DNA of 42,279 nucleotides from Bdellovibrionia bacterium. Its GTDB lineage: Bacteria; Bdellovibrionota; Bdellovibrionia; Bdellovibrionales; JAGQZY01. Below, piece after piece: positions 35,301 to 42,279 of the stretch. The translations under genes and the position numbers were made by a program. Each line of letters starts with the position of its first letter. Position 1 is the first letter of the stretch. The stretch is taken from contig JAUHWN010000015.1 in the NCBI GenBank assembly GCA_030424665.1, positions 1 to 42,279 on the forward strand. Reading direction: 5' to 3'. The notes beneath the pieces are model-generated. The model saw only the letters and a program-made list of their open reading frames with translations. It did no database searches and had not been told where the DNA came from.

Positions 35301-36497
35301 GCCCAAGAAATGGGTTCAATGGGACATTACTTAATGACGAGTATGCTCTGTGGTGGCGACACTATGGAACACAATGATGTTTCTATTACTTCAGATAACT
35401 TTATACTGATTTTTCCACGTCGTAATGTTCGGTTTTCTCCTCCCAAAATCCCCCTAACAACGGATGTGGATCGCAACCTCATCGGGCGATTTTTTAGGCA
35501 CGATTCTTATGAGTACTGTACTAGAAGTAGAAATGCTAATAATCCAAAAGCAATTTGGGAAAAAATCTATGCCAGTCCCTCTTCAAAAGAAATCAATGGA
35601 GATCGTAGTTACTATCAAGGACTCATGGATCTTCTATATCACGAAACTCACTCTGGGGTTCTAGGAGACAATTTTGAAGATTGGTGGGATCGAGTCGCTC
35701 TCAACCCGATCGCTAATCAAGTTGAATCTAAGACCTATGCCGTTAATAACTTTCTTTTTGAAAAGTCAGTTGAACTATTAACAGACGATTATCCTTTTCA
35801 TAACTTCTTGACTGTCGGTGAAGAGAATAATCTTACAGAGAGTACTGTTGAAGAGATGGAGTTTCTCTTTGAGATCGTATTCGACAAAATATTAGAGGCG
35901 CCACAAATTGATTTCGTGCCGATATCGATTAGTGATGAAATGGCCAACGCGACTTATGTCGAACGTAAACACTACATGGATGATTATTGGTATAATTTAA
36001 AACTCGAATTGAAATCTGGCTTAAGAGCTATTTCTGAAGGGTTGAAGTTTTCGATACCCGCTGCCGAAAGAGCACGAGAGAACTTCTTTAACGGTCCCTG
36101 GGAGAAATTCTGGTATCTCTTCCAAACATATCGGGGAGATGAAAAACAGGAACTCCTAGGCTCAAGAGAGTCAAACGATGGACGATTCAAGCATCCAATT
36201 CTTACCTATAAGCCCTATGAAGCGAATGGAGCTTTTGAGTTGCCTTTAACTTTGAACGATGATGGCACAGGGATGCAACTCGTGACCGAAGGTAATGACC
36301 AAATAGTAGCTCTCTGGAAAAATGCTCGCGTAGCTAAAATTCTTCTAAAACGTTCAATCGACGATTTACTCGAAGTCGTAAATCTTGTCTATGATCCCGA
36401 TGAAGTCCTTGATGATGAAATCGAGACAGTGCACACAGTTCCCGTCGAATATGCCCATATCTTCTGGGCCCATTCCCTCAGGAATATCCTGTTCTGA
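32304..36497 (+). CDS. giant exported polytopic protein, possible J-like N-terminal domain
   Basis: 1397 residues. Signal peptide about 1-30 (cleavage near SLRA-DT). Residues 55-188 begin HESLGLTPGENVTRATAERA and end RAWEIWRDPASRAAYQAQ, resembling the two ends of a DnaJ J-domain but with a long insertion and no HPD. About five TM segments: 249-266, 286-304, 349-368, 406-428, 497-523. The remaining 870 residues are a charged, Cys-containing domain of unknown family. 12 bases after the AAA+ gene, so a membrane partner of it is likely by context. The last 13 residues are encoded by the left arm of a 38-bp inverted repeat and are probably not native. Confidence 0.75.
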   Translation: MRFLQTLTFHILVAAINASMILSVPLSLRADTGAPSGVSSAPSSPAVTNSPVAIHESLGLTPGENVTRATAERAYNSGRMAILSESFNPNNLNSAAERSRFYQELRSAAHIIRTSGGPSLVQETLRSLPEFPSNATNAERMHIRNVALFERMQPLLSEYQANILDVRSRAWEIWRDPASRAAYQAQQAGQYRVSGPRFLLQNVPSLARGQITLPGIGGTPTARVPSHIRLDTSMSSLMRDLASGSAKMTMTTAMIFFTMYAYSATKMRYEYLANPAALDEVVQKYGSMLMLFSMMGFGAGSAATARWNNYVHKLAQAMMPYIEGGKFATNMRTRDRFYRQSLGTQIRGMSIAGLGMGLLFSQIIFTGGKYLSSCMKIASDRPMSPNERNEATSWCDNFGEIFKQQILPSLLIMLPVIFSAQHIMLFAGTSFNALKRMRGISWAGASHSQALANSIGANRDMVRHWRMFRQMPMRTLMRKGVPKALLGRAVVRPAMRLLTAFGVGAIQIGAFLIIIEIGVAAGRYAWSHLKQGLSIRKARNNLRSALDKFYEEGMEIPQECEIRHVQEIEDPEVLEQVRDQYGLVETSMGQVMRDPYGNGYIVNECNDNANENDRWFYSLFQNYQTALSQHRQFLTSPVNTILANWSEYFSNANNMHKASYHFYGDILGQINAKKLENNGAPLLRSQGNFDADRAAMLSLFAEEKYPAFRTHPLFGVRPHDKIKTTVQKDERGRPALPQWNGAIEEEHSHALWQLNAQKANLRHIANYVAQVIEATTNNLAPGIDYALREIHELISSDDLTEMANGLTRLSYHTRTFSLNHYRCEDPDLESTDLCIFRELQRQLSSPLYTAALIIDNRIEENRVREEDRAELSQISTLLKSSISRDRNEAYERLLELFNFTMNMETVATCIGVFTADVCAVAEVLESLTNPLPFSYRIRPEYGGYYNVHNPNAYHESGQGYHGLEHGPLPLGMGNRYLMEYDNNFQAANVNFNWYPVGANAQEMGSMGHYLMTSMLCGGDTMEHNDVSITSDNFILIFPRRNVRFSPPKIPLTTDVDRNLIGRFFRHDSYEYCTRSRNANNPKAIWEKIYASPSSKEINGDRSYYQGLMDLLYHETHSGVLGDNFEDWWDRVALNPIANQVESKTYAVNNFLFEKSVELLTDDYPFHNFLTVGEENNLTESTVEEMEFLFEIVFDKILEAPQIDFVPISISDEMANATYVERKHYMDDYWYNLKLELKSGLRAISEGLKFSIPAAERARENFFNGPWEKFWYLFQTYRGDEKQELLGSRESNDGRFKHPILTYKPYEANGAFELPLTLNDDGTGMQLVTEGNDQIVALWKNARVAKILLKRSIDDLLEVVNLVYDPDEVLDDEIETVHTVPVEYAHIFWAHSLRNILF

Positions 36498-36552
36498 ATT
36501 GGCTGAGGCCATGGCAGAACAGGATATTCCTGAGGGAATGGGCCCAGAAGAT
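36459..36552. repeat. perfect 38-bp inverted repeat with 18-base loop
   Basis: Left arm 36459-36496 is the exact reverse complement of right arm 36515-36552. The 18-base loop contains its own 4-bp stem TGGC-TGAG-GCCA. The palindrome creates the TGA (36495-36497) that ends the 1397-residue gene. A stem of this perfection inside coding sequence must arise from a recent fold-back event or be selected; an assembly chimera should also be excluded. Confidence 0.95.
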
Positions 36553-36771
36553 TTTATGGAGCAGTTCTTAGGAATCGTAGTCGGTGCAGATGAGGATGTC
36601 CAAGGTGTCCTCACCATCACTCTCGATGAGCATATGGTCAATATTCTAGAAGAACTTGGCTTTGATCCAGCTAATCCAGACACTGACACGATTGCTCAAA
36701 TGTTTACGATGATCTCTGCTGAACAATCCGGTGCCGATGAAGATCAATTGCCGTCGTCAGAGGACAACTAA
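36511..36771 (+). CDS. small acidic ORF, probably the detached C-terminus of the 1397-residue protein
   Basis: 86 residues from ATG 36511, in the +1 frame relative to the large gene that stops at 36497. Composition is acidic (MAEQDIPEGMGPEDFMEQFL; TLDEHMVNILEELGFDPANP) and ends SSEDN, matching the acidic C-terminal tone of the large protein just before the repeat (DPDEVLDDEIETVH). No signal peptide and no ribosome site; its start would be locked in the hairpin. Best reading: a former continuation of the large gene cut off by the fold-back. A separate small gene is the alternative. Confidence 0.5.
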   Translation: MAEQDIPEGMGPEDFMEQFLGIVVGADEDVQGVLTITLDEHMVNILEELGFDPANPDTDTIAQMFTMISAEQSGADEDQLPSSEDN

Positions 36772-36859
36772 ACGCCAGATCATTTCGTAAAAATCTTATT
36801 GATTGACCAGAAACCTGAGAGTTTTTAACCTATTAGCACTTCAAAAAGGGCTCTCGGGA

Positions 36860-37459
36860 ATGGATAGTATTTTAGAATTTCTGCAAAGTATTGATGCTGA
36901 GTTTTTTTTATTTCTCAATCAAACAATGTCCTTCTATGCTCTCGATAAAATCATGCCTATTTTTACAGATCTGCATAAGTACCAGCTTTTTAGCTTCGGA
37001 TTTCTGCCTATCTTTTTGATTATCTATATTCTCAATCAGAAGAAGCGGGCTGCAAAAGTATTAATTGGCGTTATTTTATGTGTTGCGATCGGTGACAACC
37101 TAAACCATAGGGTGTTCAAACAATTAGTTGAGCGTCCTAGGCCCGAACAAACTCTCGAACAAGTGACCATGCGAACGAAGTCCCACTCCGGACATTCGTT
37201 TCCTAGCAATCACGCCGTGAATATCTTTGCTGTTATGACCTTTTTATCGCAGGTTTCTCCACAATTTCGCGCTTTCTTTTACATCATAGCGGCACTTATT
37301 GCCTATAGCCGTGTCTACGTGGGGGTCCATTACCCTTTTGATGTTTTAGCCGGAGCACTCATCGGTTACACCATAGGCCGATTGCTTTTCTTGCTTTTTC
37401 GAAGGTGGATTGCCAAACCAAATTTCTTTCCAAACTTTAGTTTTCGAAAGATCAAATAA
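36860..37459 (+). CDS. PAP2-family membrane phosphatase
   Basis: 199 residues from ATG 36860 (AGGG 9 bases upstream); the TTG at 36803 is unsupported. Five or six TM helices. All three PAP2 motifs are intact: KQLVERPRP (K-x6-RP), FPSNHA (PSxH) and SRVYVGVHYPFDV (SRx5Hx3D). It dephosphorylates lipid phosphates such as undecaprenyl diphosphate or phosphatidic acid on the outer face of the inner membrane. Stop overlaps the next start by one base. Confidence 0.9.
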   Translation: MDSILEFLQSIDAEFFLFLNQTMSFYALDKIMPIFTDLHKYQLFSFGFLPIFLIIYILNQKKRAAKVLIGVILCVAIGDNLNHRVFKQLVERPRPEQTLEQVTMRTKSHSGHSFPSNHAVNIFAVMTFLSQVSPQFRAFFYIIAALIAYSRVYVGVHYPFDVLAGALIGYTIGRLLFLLFRRWIAKPNFFPNFSFRKIK

Positions 37460-38445
37460 TGAAGGTTTTATTAACGGGAGCCACTGGATTTCTCGGGTCT
37501 AATCTACTTAAAGAGTTAAATCATCAAGGCTTCGAAGTTCGCATCATGAACCGCAAAGGCAGTGATCTCAGTCTTATTGAAGATCAAAAATTTGAGTCCA
37601 TTAATGGAGACATAACCGATAAGAGCTCAGTTGAAGAAGCCTGTAAAGGGTGTGAAGGAGTCTTTCATTTAGCCGGACTGATCGCCTATGATCCGAGACA
37701 AAGAGCCCTCATGGAAAGGGTCAATATCGGCGGAACTCAAAATGTCGTCGATGCTTGTCGCAATAATGGAATTCAGCGACTTCTTTATCTCAGCTCAGTC
37801 GTGGCGATCGGAGCGAGCTTCGATAAGAAACCACTCGACGAGAATAGCCCATACAATGTATCGCATCTCAACCTCGGCTATTTTGAAACCAAACATGCGG
37901 CTGAAAATATCGTTCGAGAGGCTGCTCTCAAAGGTGATTTTCACGCTTCTATGATCAACCCAACCACTATATATGGGCCCGGTGATGCGCTTAAGGGAAG
38001 TCGCAAGACCCAACTCAAAGTAGCAAAAGGTAACTTTAAATTTTATACGTCGGGCGGAGTCAATGTTGTTCACGTCGACGATGTTCTTCATTGTATTTTA
38101 AAAGCTTATGAAAAGGGAGAAAACGGAGAGCGCTATATTGTAGGAAGCGAGAACATTCTCATAAAAGAGCTCTTTGAAAGAATTGCAAATATTGCCAAAG
38201 TTGAGCCTCCTAAAACATTAATGCCCAATTTTTTGGTGCATGGAATTGGCCACTTGGGAGACTTCATGAACAAAATTGGGCTTAAAGGTCCAATAACTTC
38301 AGAGAATGCATGGACATCAACACTTTATCACTGGTTTGACTCATCAAAAGCACAAAAGGCATTTTCCTTTACTCCAAAACCTGCTAATGAAGCACTCGAA
38401 GAAAGTATTCGATGGAGTAAGGAGAACGGCCTATTAAATCCTTAA
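37459..38445 (+). CDS. NAD(P)-dependent extended SDR epimerase/reductase
   Basis: 328 residues. Rossmann motif GATGFLGSN (7-15), active-site Ser in LYLSSVVAIG and YFETK (YxxxK). Most like the dihydroflavonol-4-reductase / HpnA-type branch: NPTTIYGPGD, VHVDDV, GERYIVGSENI. Substrate could be a sugar nucleotide, a hopanoid-linked sugar or a beta-hydroxy lipid. Coupled to PAP2 upstream (TAATG) and overlapped by the transglycosylase region downstream. Confidence 0.85.
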   Translation: MKVLLTGATGFLGSNLLKELNHQGFEVRIMNRKGSDLSLIEDQKFESINGDITDKSSVEEACKGCEGVFHLAGLIAYDPRQRALMERVNIGGTQNVVDACRNNGIQRLLYLSSVVAIGASFDKKPLDENSPYNVSHLNLGYFETKHAAENIVREAALKGDFHASMINPTTIYGPGDALKGSRKTQLKVAKGNFKFYTSGGVNVVHVDDVLHCILKAYEKGENGERYIVGSENILIKELFERIANIAKVEPPKTLMPNFLVHGIGHLGDFMNKIGLKGPITSENAWTSTLYHWFDSSKAQKAFSFTPKPANEALEESIRWSKENGLLNP

Positions 38446-38477
38446 GGGGACTTCTTATAATTTTTAGTTCAGTTGTT

Positions 38478-39290
38478 TTGTGCACGATCCTGGCCGGCTT
38501 GACCTATGCAGGAGTCGTCTACTTCACTTTGCCTGAAATTGCCCCTCCAAAGAAATGCATAGCCGTAAAAGTCAGTGGCAAAAGCTATTGCCCTGGACAA
38601 GCTTCTATTGTGCGCGCCAAAGACCTCGCCTACGAGGTAAAATGGGCCTTTATTCTTGCCGAAGATGCCAGCTTCCTTTCGCACGAAGGACTCGATTGGT
38701 TTGAAATCAAAGAATCATTTAAGAAAAATATTAAAGAAGGAAAATATGCTCGCGGTGGCTCGACAATCACTCAGCAATTGGCAAAAAACATGTTCCTCTC
38801 GCGAGAAAAATCCTTACTGCGTAAGATCAAAGAGGTTGTTATTGCACAAAGGCTCGAGGAAACCTGGAGCAAGGAACAAATTTTTCAAGCCTATCTAAAC
38901 GTTATCGAGTTTGGTGATAATATTTATGGAATTAAAGAGGCTGCCCACCACTACTTTCAAAAGTCCCCTCAGCAATTGAACGCTTTAGAGGGAATATTTT
39001 TAGCTTCCCTTCTGCCCAGCCCCGTTCGATTTCAAAAGTCCCTCGAAGAAAAAGAAATCCATAAGCGACAAAAAAACTTAATTGAGACAATAGCAAAGAG
39101 AATGAGACGTTTTAAAAAGCTGGATTCAGATTATGTGGATACAATTGTTGAAAACCTTGAATACAAAATATTCTTCCCAGAACACATTGCTCCAGAACCA
39201 CTAGAAATTGACGATCTGGAACCAGAGAATTCTGATAAAAGTATTCAAGAGCCTTATTTTGTCGGAAAGAATAAAACCTTAAACAATTAA
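38478..39290 (+). CDS. mtgA: monofunctional peptidoglycan glycosyltransferase (GT51)
   Basis: 270 residues from TTG 38478, the first canonical start. The GT51 core has the catalytic Glu in LAEDASFLSHEG, GGSTITQQLAKNMFLS and NVIEFGDNIYGIKEAAHHYF. No transpeptidase domain follows, so it polymerises glycan strands only. The open frame continues upstream to 38421 and encodes the first half of the TM helix (MKSLRGLLIIFSSVVLC if ATT 38433 is read as the start); AAGGAG lies 8 bases before that ATT. The true start is therefore probably ATT 38433, overlapping the upstream stop. The 3' end overlaps the convergent permease gene by 12 bases. Confidence 0.88.
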   Translation: MCTILAGLTYAGVVYFTLPEIAPPKKCIAVKVSGKSYCPGQASIVRAKDLAYEVKWAFILAEDASFLSHEGLDWFEIKESFKKNIKEGKYARGGSTITQQLAKNMFLSREKSLLRKIKEVVIAQRLEETWSKEQIFQAYLNVIEFGDNIYGIKEAAHHYFQKSPQQLNALEGIFLASLLPSPVRFQKSLEEKEIHKRQKNLIETIAKRMRRFKKLDSDYVDTIVENLEYKIFFPEHIAPEPLEIDDLEPENSDKSIQEPYFVGKNKTLNN

Positions 39291-40073
39291 GCGCTTTTTT
39301 AATCGTGAAACTGCCCAGTTTGATAAGATAATAGCCAAAAACAAAAGCATTCCCACATTCAATAGAAGCATTGGATTGATCTGACCTTCTAAGAGAAATC
39401 GAGTCGCCATCACACTATGGGTCAGCGGTAACAAATATGCAAAACTCTGGGCCCAATCTGGCAAAGAATACAGCGGAAAATAGGTGCCGCTAAAAAGGGA
39501 CATTGGAATAATAAAACCGCTTTGTGCGTAAATAAATGTATCCCAGTGCTTCACATAGGACGTTATTAACAAACCAAAAGCCGCAAAAACCCAGCAGTTG
39601 ATGAAAAGAATAATTAAGGCCGGTAGAATCCAAACTGAATTCACCAAACCCAAAAGAGATGAGACGAGCAAAACGCCCAAAACCCCTAAGAACCCTTTAC
39701 AACTGGCCCAGAGAATTTCAGCTAGACCAATTTCATCGGCTTGGACTGGCGTAAATAGAATTGTCTGAAAGGTTTTTTGATGTTGTAGCCTGGTAAAACA
39801 GGCATAGGTCGACTCGAAAAATGATACCAGCATACCCGCAGAACACAACAAAGCTGGGTAAAAGAATTCAATATAAGAGACACCGTCAATTTTACCGACG
39901 AACATCCCAACACCTTTTCCCACGGCAAATAAATAAAGACTCGGCTCGAGAATGACCCAAAAGAGTGTGATTAGAAAGGTGTACTTAAAGTACATGTAAT
40001 TTCTTGTCCAGACTGTAAAGACGCCCGCTCCCCATTTAGGAAAACTTGTCATGTCCTTTATCAGCTCAAGCAT
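39279..40073 (-). CDS. ABC-2 type exporter permease (NodJ-like)
   Basis: 264 residues, about six TM helices. Early block RNYMYFKYTFLITLFWVILE, then PALLCSAGMLVSFFESTYAC and the signature SGTYFPLYSLPDWAQSFAYL with LLPLTHSV are ABC-2/NodJ-like. Pairs with the ATPase gene 11 bases upstream. Substrate unknown; polysaccharide, lipid or drug are all possible. Confidence 0.9.
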   Translation of the reverse strand: MLELIKDMTSFPKWGAGVFTVWTRNYMYFKYTFLITLFWVILEPSLYLFAVGKGVGMFVGKIDGVSYIEFFYPALLCSAGMLVSFFESTYACFTRLQHQKTFQTILFTPVQADEIGLAEILWASCKGFLGVLGVLLVSSLLGLVNSVWILPALIILFINCWVFAAFGLLITSYVKHWDTFIYAQSGFIIPMSLFSGTYFPLYSLPDWAQSFAYLLPLTHSVMATRFLLEGQINPMLLLNVGMLLFLAIILSNWAVSRLKKRLIV

Positions 40074-40084
40074 TCAAACACACC

Positions 40085-41011
40085 CTAGTTACTTAGTTTA
40101 TATCCAGCCAATTTTAGAAAAACATCTTCAAGGCTTGCCCGGCGAAGGGTAATCATTTCACTATCAATACCCTCCATTATCGATTTTGGATTATCGCCCT
40201 CTTTGATAAACAGACGAACCTTATTGTTGAGAACTTGATACTCATAAGTTTCACGGTACTTCGATAAGTAATAGTCGATTTCAGAAGGACGACAAACAAA
40301 CTCTACGACTTCTTGTCCAACGTAGGTCTCAATCATCTCTCGCGGAGTACCGATTGCTAGAATTTCACCTTTATCCATAATGGCAACACGATCACAAAGC
40401 CTTTCGGCTTCTTCCATATAGTGTGTGGTTAAAATTAATGTTTTCCCCTTTAACTTTAATCCTTCTAGGTATTCCCAAACAAAGTGTCTAATCTGAGGGT
40501 CAAGTCCCGTGGTCGGTTCATCGAGCATAATTAGGGCCGGCTCATTAATAAGTCCACGAGCTAGGGTCAGTCTTCGTCTCTGCCCACCACTCATCTCGTA
40601 AACACCCTTGTCTTGCTCATCCTCAAGATTCATTAATCGCAATAATTCTTGGGCCCTTTTTTTAGCTTCCCTTCGAGCAATTCCAAAATAGCGCGCATAT
40701 ATGTAGAGGTTGTCGAAAGCTGAAAAGTCGGGATCGAGTCCGTCTTCTTGAGGAACAACACCCACCTGGTGTTGGATTCTCTGGGTTTGGTTCTTGGCAT
40801 CGAGACCTAAGACAAAGAGATCACCCTCATTGGGCTGAGAAACACAGTTGAGCATTCGCATGGTGGTGGATTTACCGGCACCATTCGGACCAAGCAGACC
40901 AAAACACTCACCCTCTAGAACATGAAAGGAGAGGTCTTTAACCGCTAAAACATTTTCAAACTGCTTTTTAAGACCGCGTGCTTCGATCACTATACGAGTT
41001 GCCTGTGCCAT
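40085..41011 (-). CDS. ABC exporter ATP-binding protein (NodI/DrrA-like)
   Basis: 308 residues. Walker A GPNGAGKSTT (41-50), signature MSGGQRRRLTLARGL, Walker B LIMLDEPTTGLD and H-loop TTHYMEEAE are intact. The C-terminal 80 residues form the DrrA-type extension. Follows typA by 62 bases and reads into the permease gene. Confidence 0.94.
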   Translation of the reverse strand: MAQATRIVIEARGLKKQFENVLAVKDLSFHVLEGECFGLLGPNGAGKSTTMRMLNCVSQPNEGDLFVLGLDAKNQTQRIQHQVGVVPQEDGLDPDFSAFDNLYIYARYFGIARREAKKRAQELLRLMNLEDEQDKGVYEMSGGQRRRLTLARGLINEPALIMLDEPTTGLDPQIRHFVWEYLEGLKLKGKTLILTTHYMEEAERLCDRVAIMDKGEILAIGTPREMIETYVGQEVVEFVCRPSEIDYYLSKYRETYEYQVLNNKVRLFIKEGDNPKSIMEGIDSEMITLRRASLEDVFLKLAGYKLSN

Positions 41012-41073
41012 CTGTTTATTTCATCAAGCATCAGGCAAATAATCAATATTAAGACAGTGACCGAGAATAGGCT

Positions 41074-42279
41074 CTATTTTTTAGGACGTTTGTGGGGGTC
41101 AAGAATTCGACATCGTAGTCGAATGTGATTCGGAGTAACTTCAATCAACTCTTCATCCTTAATCCACTCAAGGGCTTGTTCAACCGTCATTGGTCGAACA
41201 GGAGCGAGCTTGATCGCATCATCACTTCCCGAGGCCCGTACGTTAGTGAGCTTTTTCTCTCTAACCACATTCACAATAAGATCATTTTCTTTAGCATGCT
41301 CACCGATAATCATACCCTCATAGACCTCTGTCTGGGGAGTGATCAACATTTTCCCACGAGCTTCAAGGTTATTGAGGGCATAGGCTGTTGCCTTACCTTT
41401 TCGATCAGAAATTAGGGCTCCGGTGTTTCTTTGTTCAATATCCCCACGATAGGCCTCAAATCCTGCGAATTCGGTATTGAGAAGTCCCGCTCCACGAGTA
41501 TCTGTTAAAAACTCAGAGCGATATCCAATTAAACCTCGTGCGGGAATTTTAAACTCTAAACGCATTCGGCCACCGACCGGATACATATTCTCAAGAATAC
41601 CCTTTCGCATTCCGAGTTTCTCGGTAACCACACCTGTATGCTCTTCGGGAACATCAATAACGGCTAACTCAATAGGCTCAAGCTGACCTTCGGGTGAATC
41701 TTTAAAAATAACTTTTGGCTTACCAATGAGAAGTTCAAAACCTTCCCGCCTCATCTGCTCCACAAGAACAGATAATTGAAGTTCCCCTCGACCATAAAGC
41801 ATCCAGGCCTCAGGACGTTCGGTTTCTTCTAGCTTAATGGCGACATTATGGCGCAATTCTTTTTCTAGACGCTCCAGAATTTTCCGAGAAGTTACATGAT
41901 CTCCATCGAGACCGGCAAAGGGCCCATCATTAACAGCGAACATTACTCCAACCGTTGGCTCATCAACCTTTAGCCTTTTAAGTGGCTTTGGATTGTCATA
42001 GCTGGTAATTGTGTCACCTATCTGGCCGTTTTCTAAACCACCAATAATGGCGATATCACCGGCACCAACATGGTCAGCTTGAACTTGCTTCATTCCTTCA
42101 AACTTAAAGAGAGCAGCAACTTTACCGCGCTTTATGGATTCATCCTCTTTACAAAGACCAATCTCTTGACCAATTTTCAGTTCACCATTGAATACACGAC
42201 CGATGCAAAGTCGACCTACGTAATCATTGTAATCAAGATTTGAAATTAAAACCTGCGTGGTTTCACCCTCGCCGACCTT
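41074..42279 (-). CDS. typA: TypA/BipA translational GTPase (5' part beyond window)
   Basis: 401 residues visible; the reading frame is open to the right edge and continues, so the Met at 42093 is internal. The visible part starts in domain II (VLISNLDYNDYVGRLCIGRV, NGELKIGQEIGLCK) and includes the EF-G-like domains III and V (LHYNVAIKLEETER-type block; MYPVGGRMRLEFKIPARGLI; RSEFLTDTRGAGLLNT) and the BipA-specific C-terminal domain (RKKLTNVRASGSDDAIKLAP appears in similar form; ending RILDPHKRPKK). The GTPase domain is outside. It binds 70S ribosomes under stress and at low temperature. Upstream of the ABC-2 pair. Confidence 0.95.
   Translation of the reverse strand, partial: KVGEGETTQVLISNLDYNDYVGRLCIGRVFNGELKIGQEIGLCKEDESIKRGKVAALFKFEGMKQVQADHVGAGDIAIIGGLENGQIGDTITSYDNPKPLKRLKVDEPTVGVMFAVNDGPFAGLDGDHVTSRKILERLEKELRHNVAIKLEETERPEAWMLYGRGELQLSVLVEQMRREGFELLIGKPKVIFKDSPEGQLEPIELAVIDVPEEHTGVVTEKLGMRKGILENMYPVGGRMRLEFKIPARGLIGYRSEFLTDTRGAGLLNTEFAGFEAYRGDIEQRNTGALISDRKGKATAYALNNLEARGKMLITPQTEVYEGMIIGEHAKENDLIVNVVREKKLTNVRASGSDDAIKLAPVRPMTVEQALEWIKDEELIEVTPNHIRLRCRILDPHKRPKK

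Noticed and set aside
36385-36510. Upstream extension of the small acidic ORF to ATG 36385
   Set aside because: This part is out-of-frame sequence inside the 1397-residue gene and the left repeat arm, with no ribosome site.
36366-36689. 107-residue minus-strand ORF across the 38-bp inverted repeat
   Set aside because: It encodes the same peptide forward and back only because both arms are identical; an effect of the palindrome.
1-42279. CRISPR arrays, insertion sequences, tRNA or rRNA genes
   Set aside because: Looked for on both strands; no regularly spaced repeats, transposase or cloverleaf-like sequence was seen.

Overview
This window is a gene-dense bacterial chromosome segment from a Gram-negative, didermal organism. 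It carries a Tol system (tolQRAB), FtsEX with an EnvC-like activator, lipoprotein and Sec signals, and a GT51 peptidoglycan transglycosylase. Base composition is moderate and AT-leaning, TTG/GTG starts are common and many genes have weak Shine-Dalgarno sequences. The mix of a paired ArsA/Get3-like ATPase, SUF rather than ISC, long Cys-containing exported proteins of unknown family, and the ftsE-ftsX-envC-ctpA order suggests a Bdellovibrionota-like or other deltaproteobacterial-type lineage. That placement is an inference from gene content and was not tested by a search. No tRNA, rRNA, insertion sequence or CRISPR array was seen.

Layout. 1-1604 (minus): two overlapping ArsA/Get3-like ATPase genes, the first running off the left edge. 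1700-3058 (plus): trigger factor with a clear terminator. 3173-10533 (minus): one probable operon reading small conserved protein, ftsE, ftsX, envC-like, ctpA, and two paralogous B12-binding radical SAM genes, with a good sigma70-type promoter at 10651-10679. 10736-13196 (plus): a lipoprotein zinc metalloprotease and a single-pass membrane protein. 13206-19029 (minus): rrf2-sufB-sufC-sufD-sufS-nfu, the Fe-S cluster assembly operon behind its own Rrf2 regulator. 19205-23489 (plus): a catalytically degenerate GDPD-fold membrane protein and tolQ-tolR-tolA-tolB, with no pal. 23663-24508: an exported cyclophilin.

24635-36771 (plus) is the accessory-looking part. It holds five exported or membrane proteins plus a small acidic ORF. 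A 216-residue Ala-rich secreted protein with highly biased codons has its own terminator. After it come three closely spaced genes: a 629-residue exported protein, a 1087-residue ClpB/Hsp100-like AAA+ protein with an N-terminal signal or anchor, and a 1397-residue protein with a signal peptide and about five membrane segments. The junction of the last gene with the small acidic ORF contains a perfect 38-bp inverted repeat around an 18-base loop, which seems to have rewritten the gene's 3' end. I do not recognise this cluster as a described system; it is the best candidate for something new here.

36860-39290 (plus): PAP2 phosphatase, extended SDR epimerase/reductase, and monofunctional transglycosylase, all overlapping or abutting. 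39279-42279 (minus): an ABC-2 exporter pair and the 3' two-thirds of typA/bipA, which runs off the right edge.

Much of the window concerns the cell envelope: division (FtsEX/EnvC), periplasmic proteolysis (CtpA), outer-membrane constriction (Tol), wall synthesis (GT51), lipid phosphate turnover (PAP2) and the exported AAA+ cluster.
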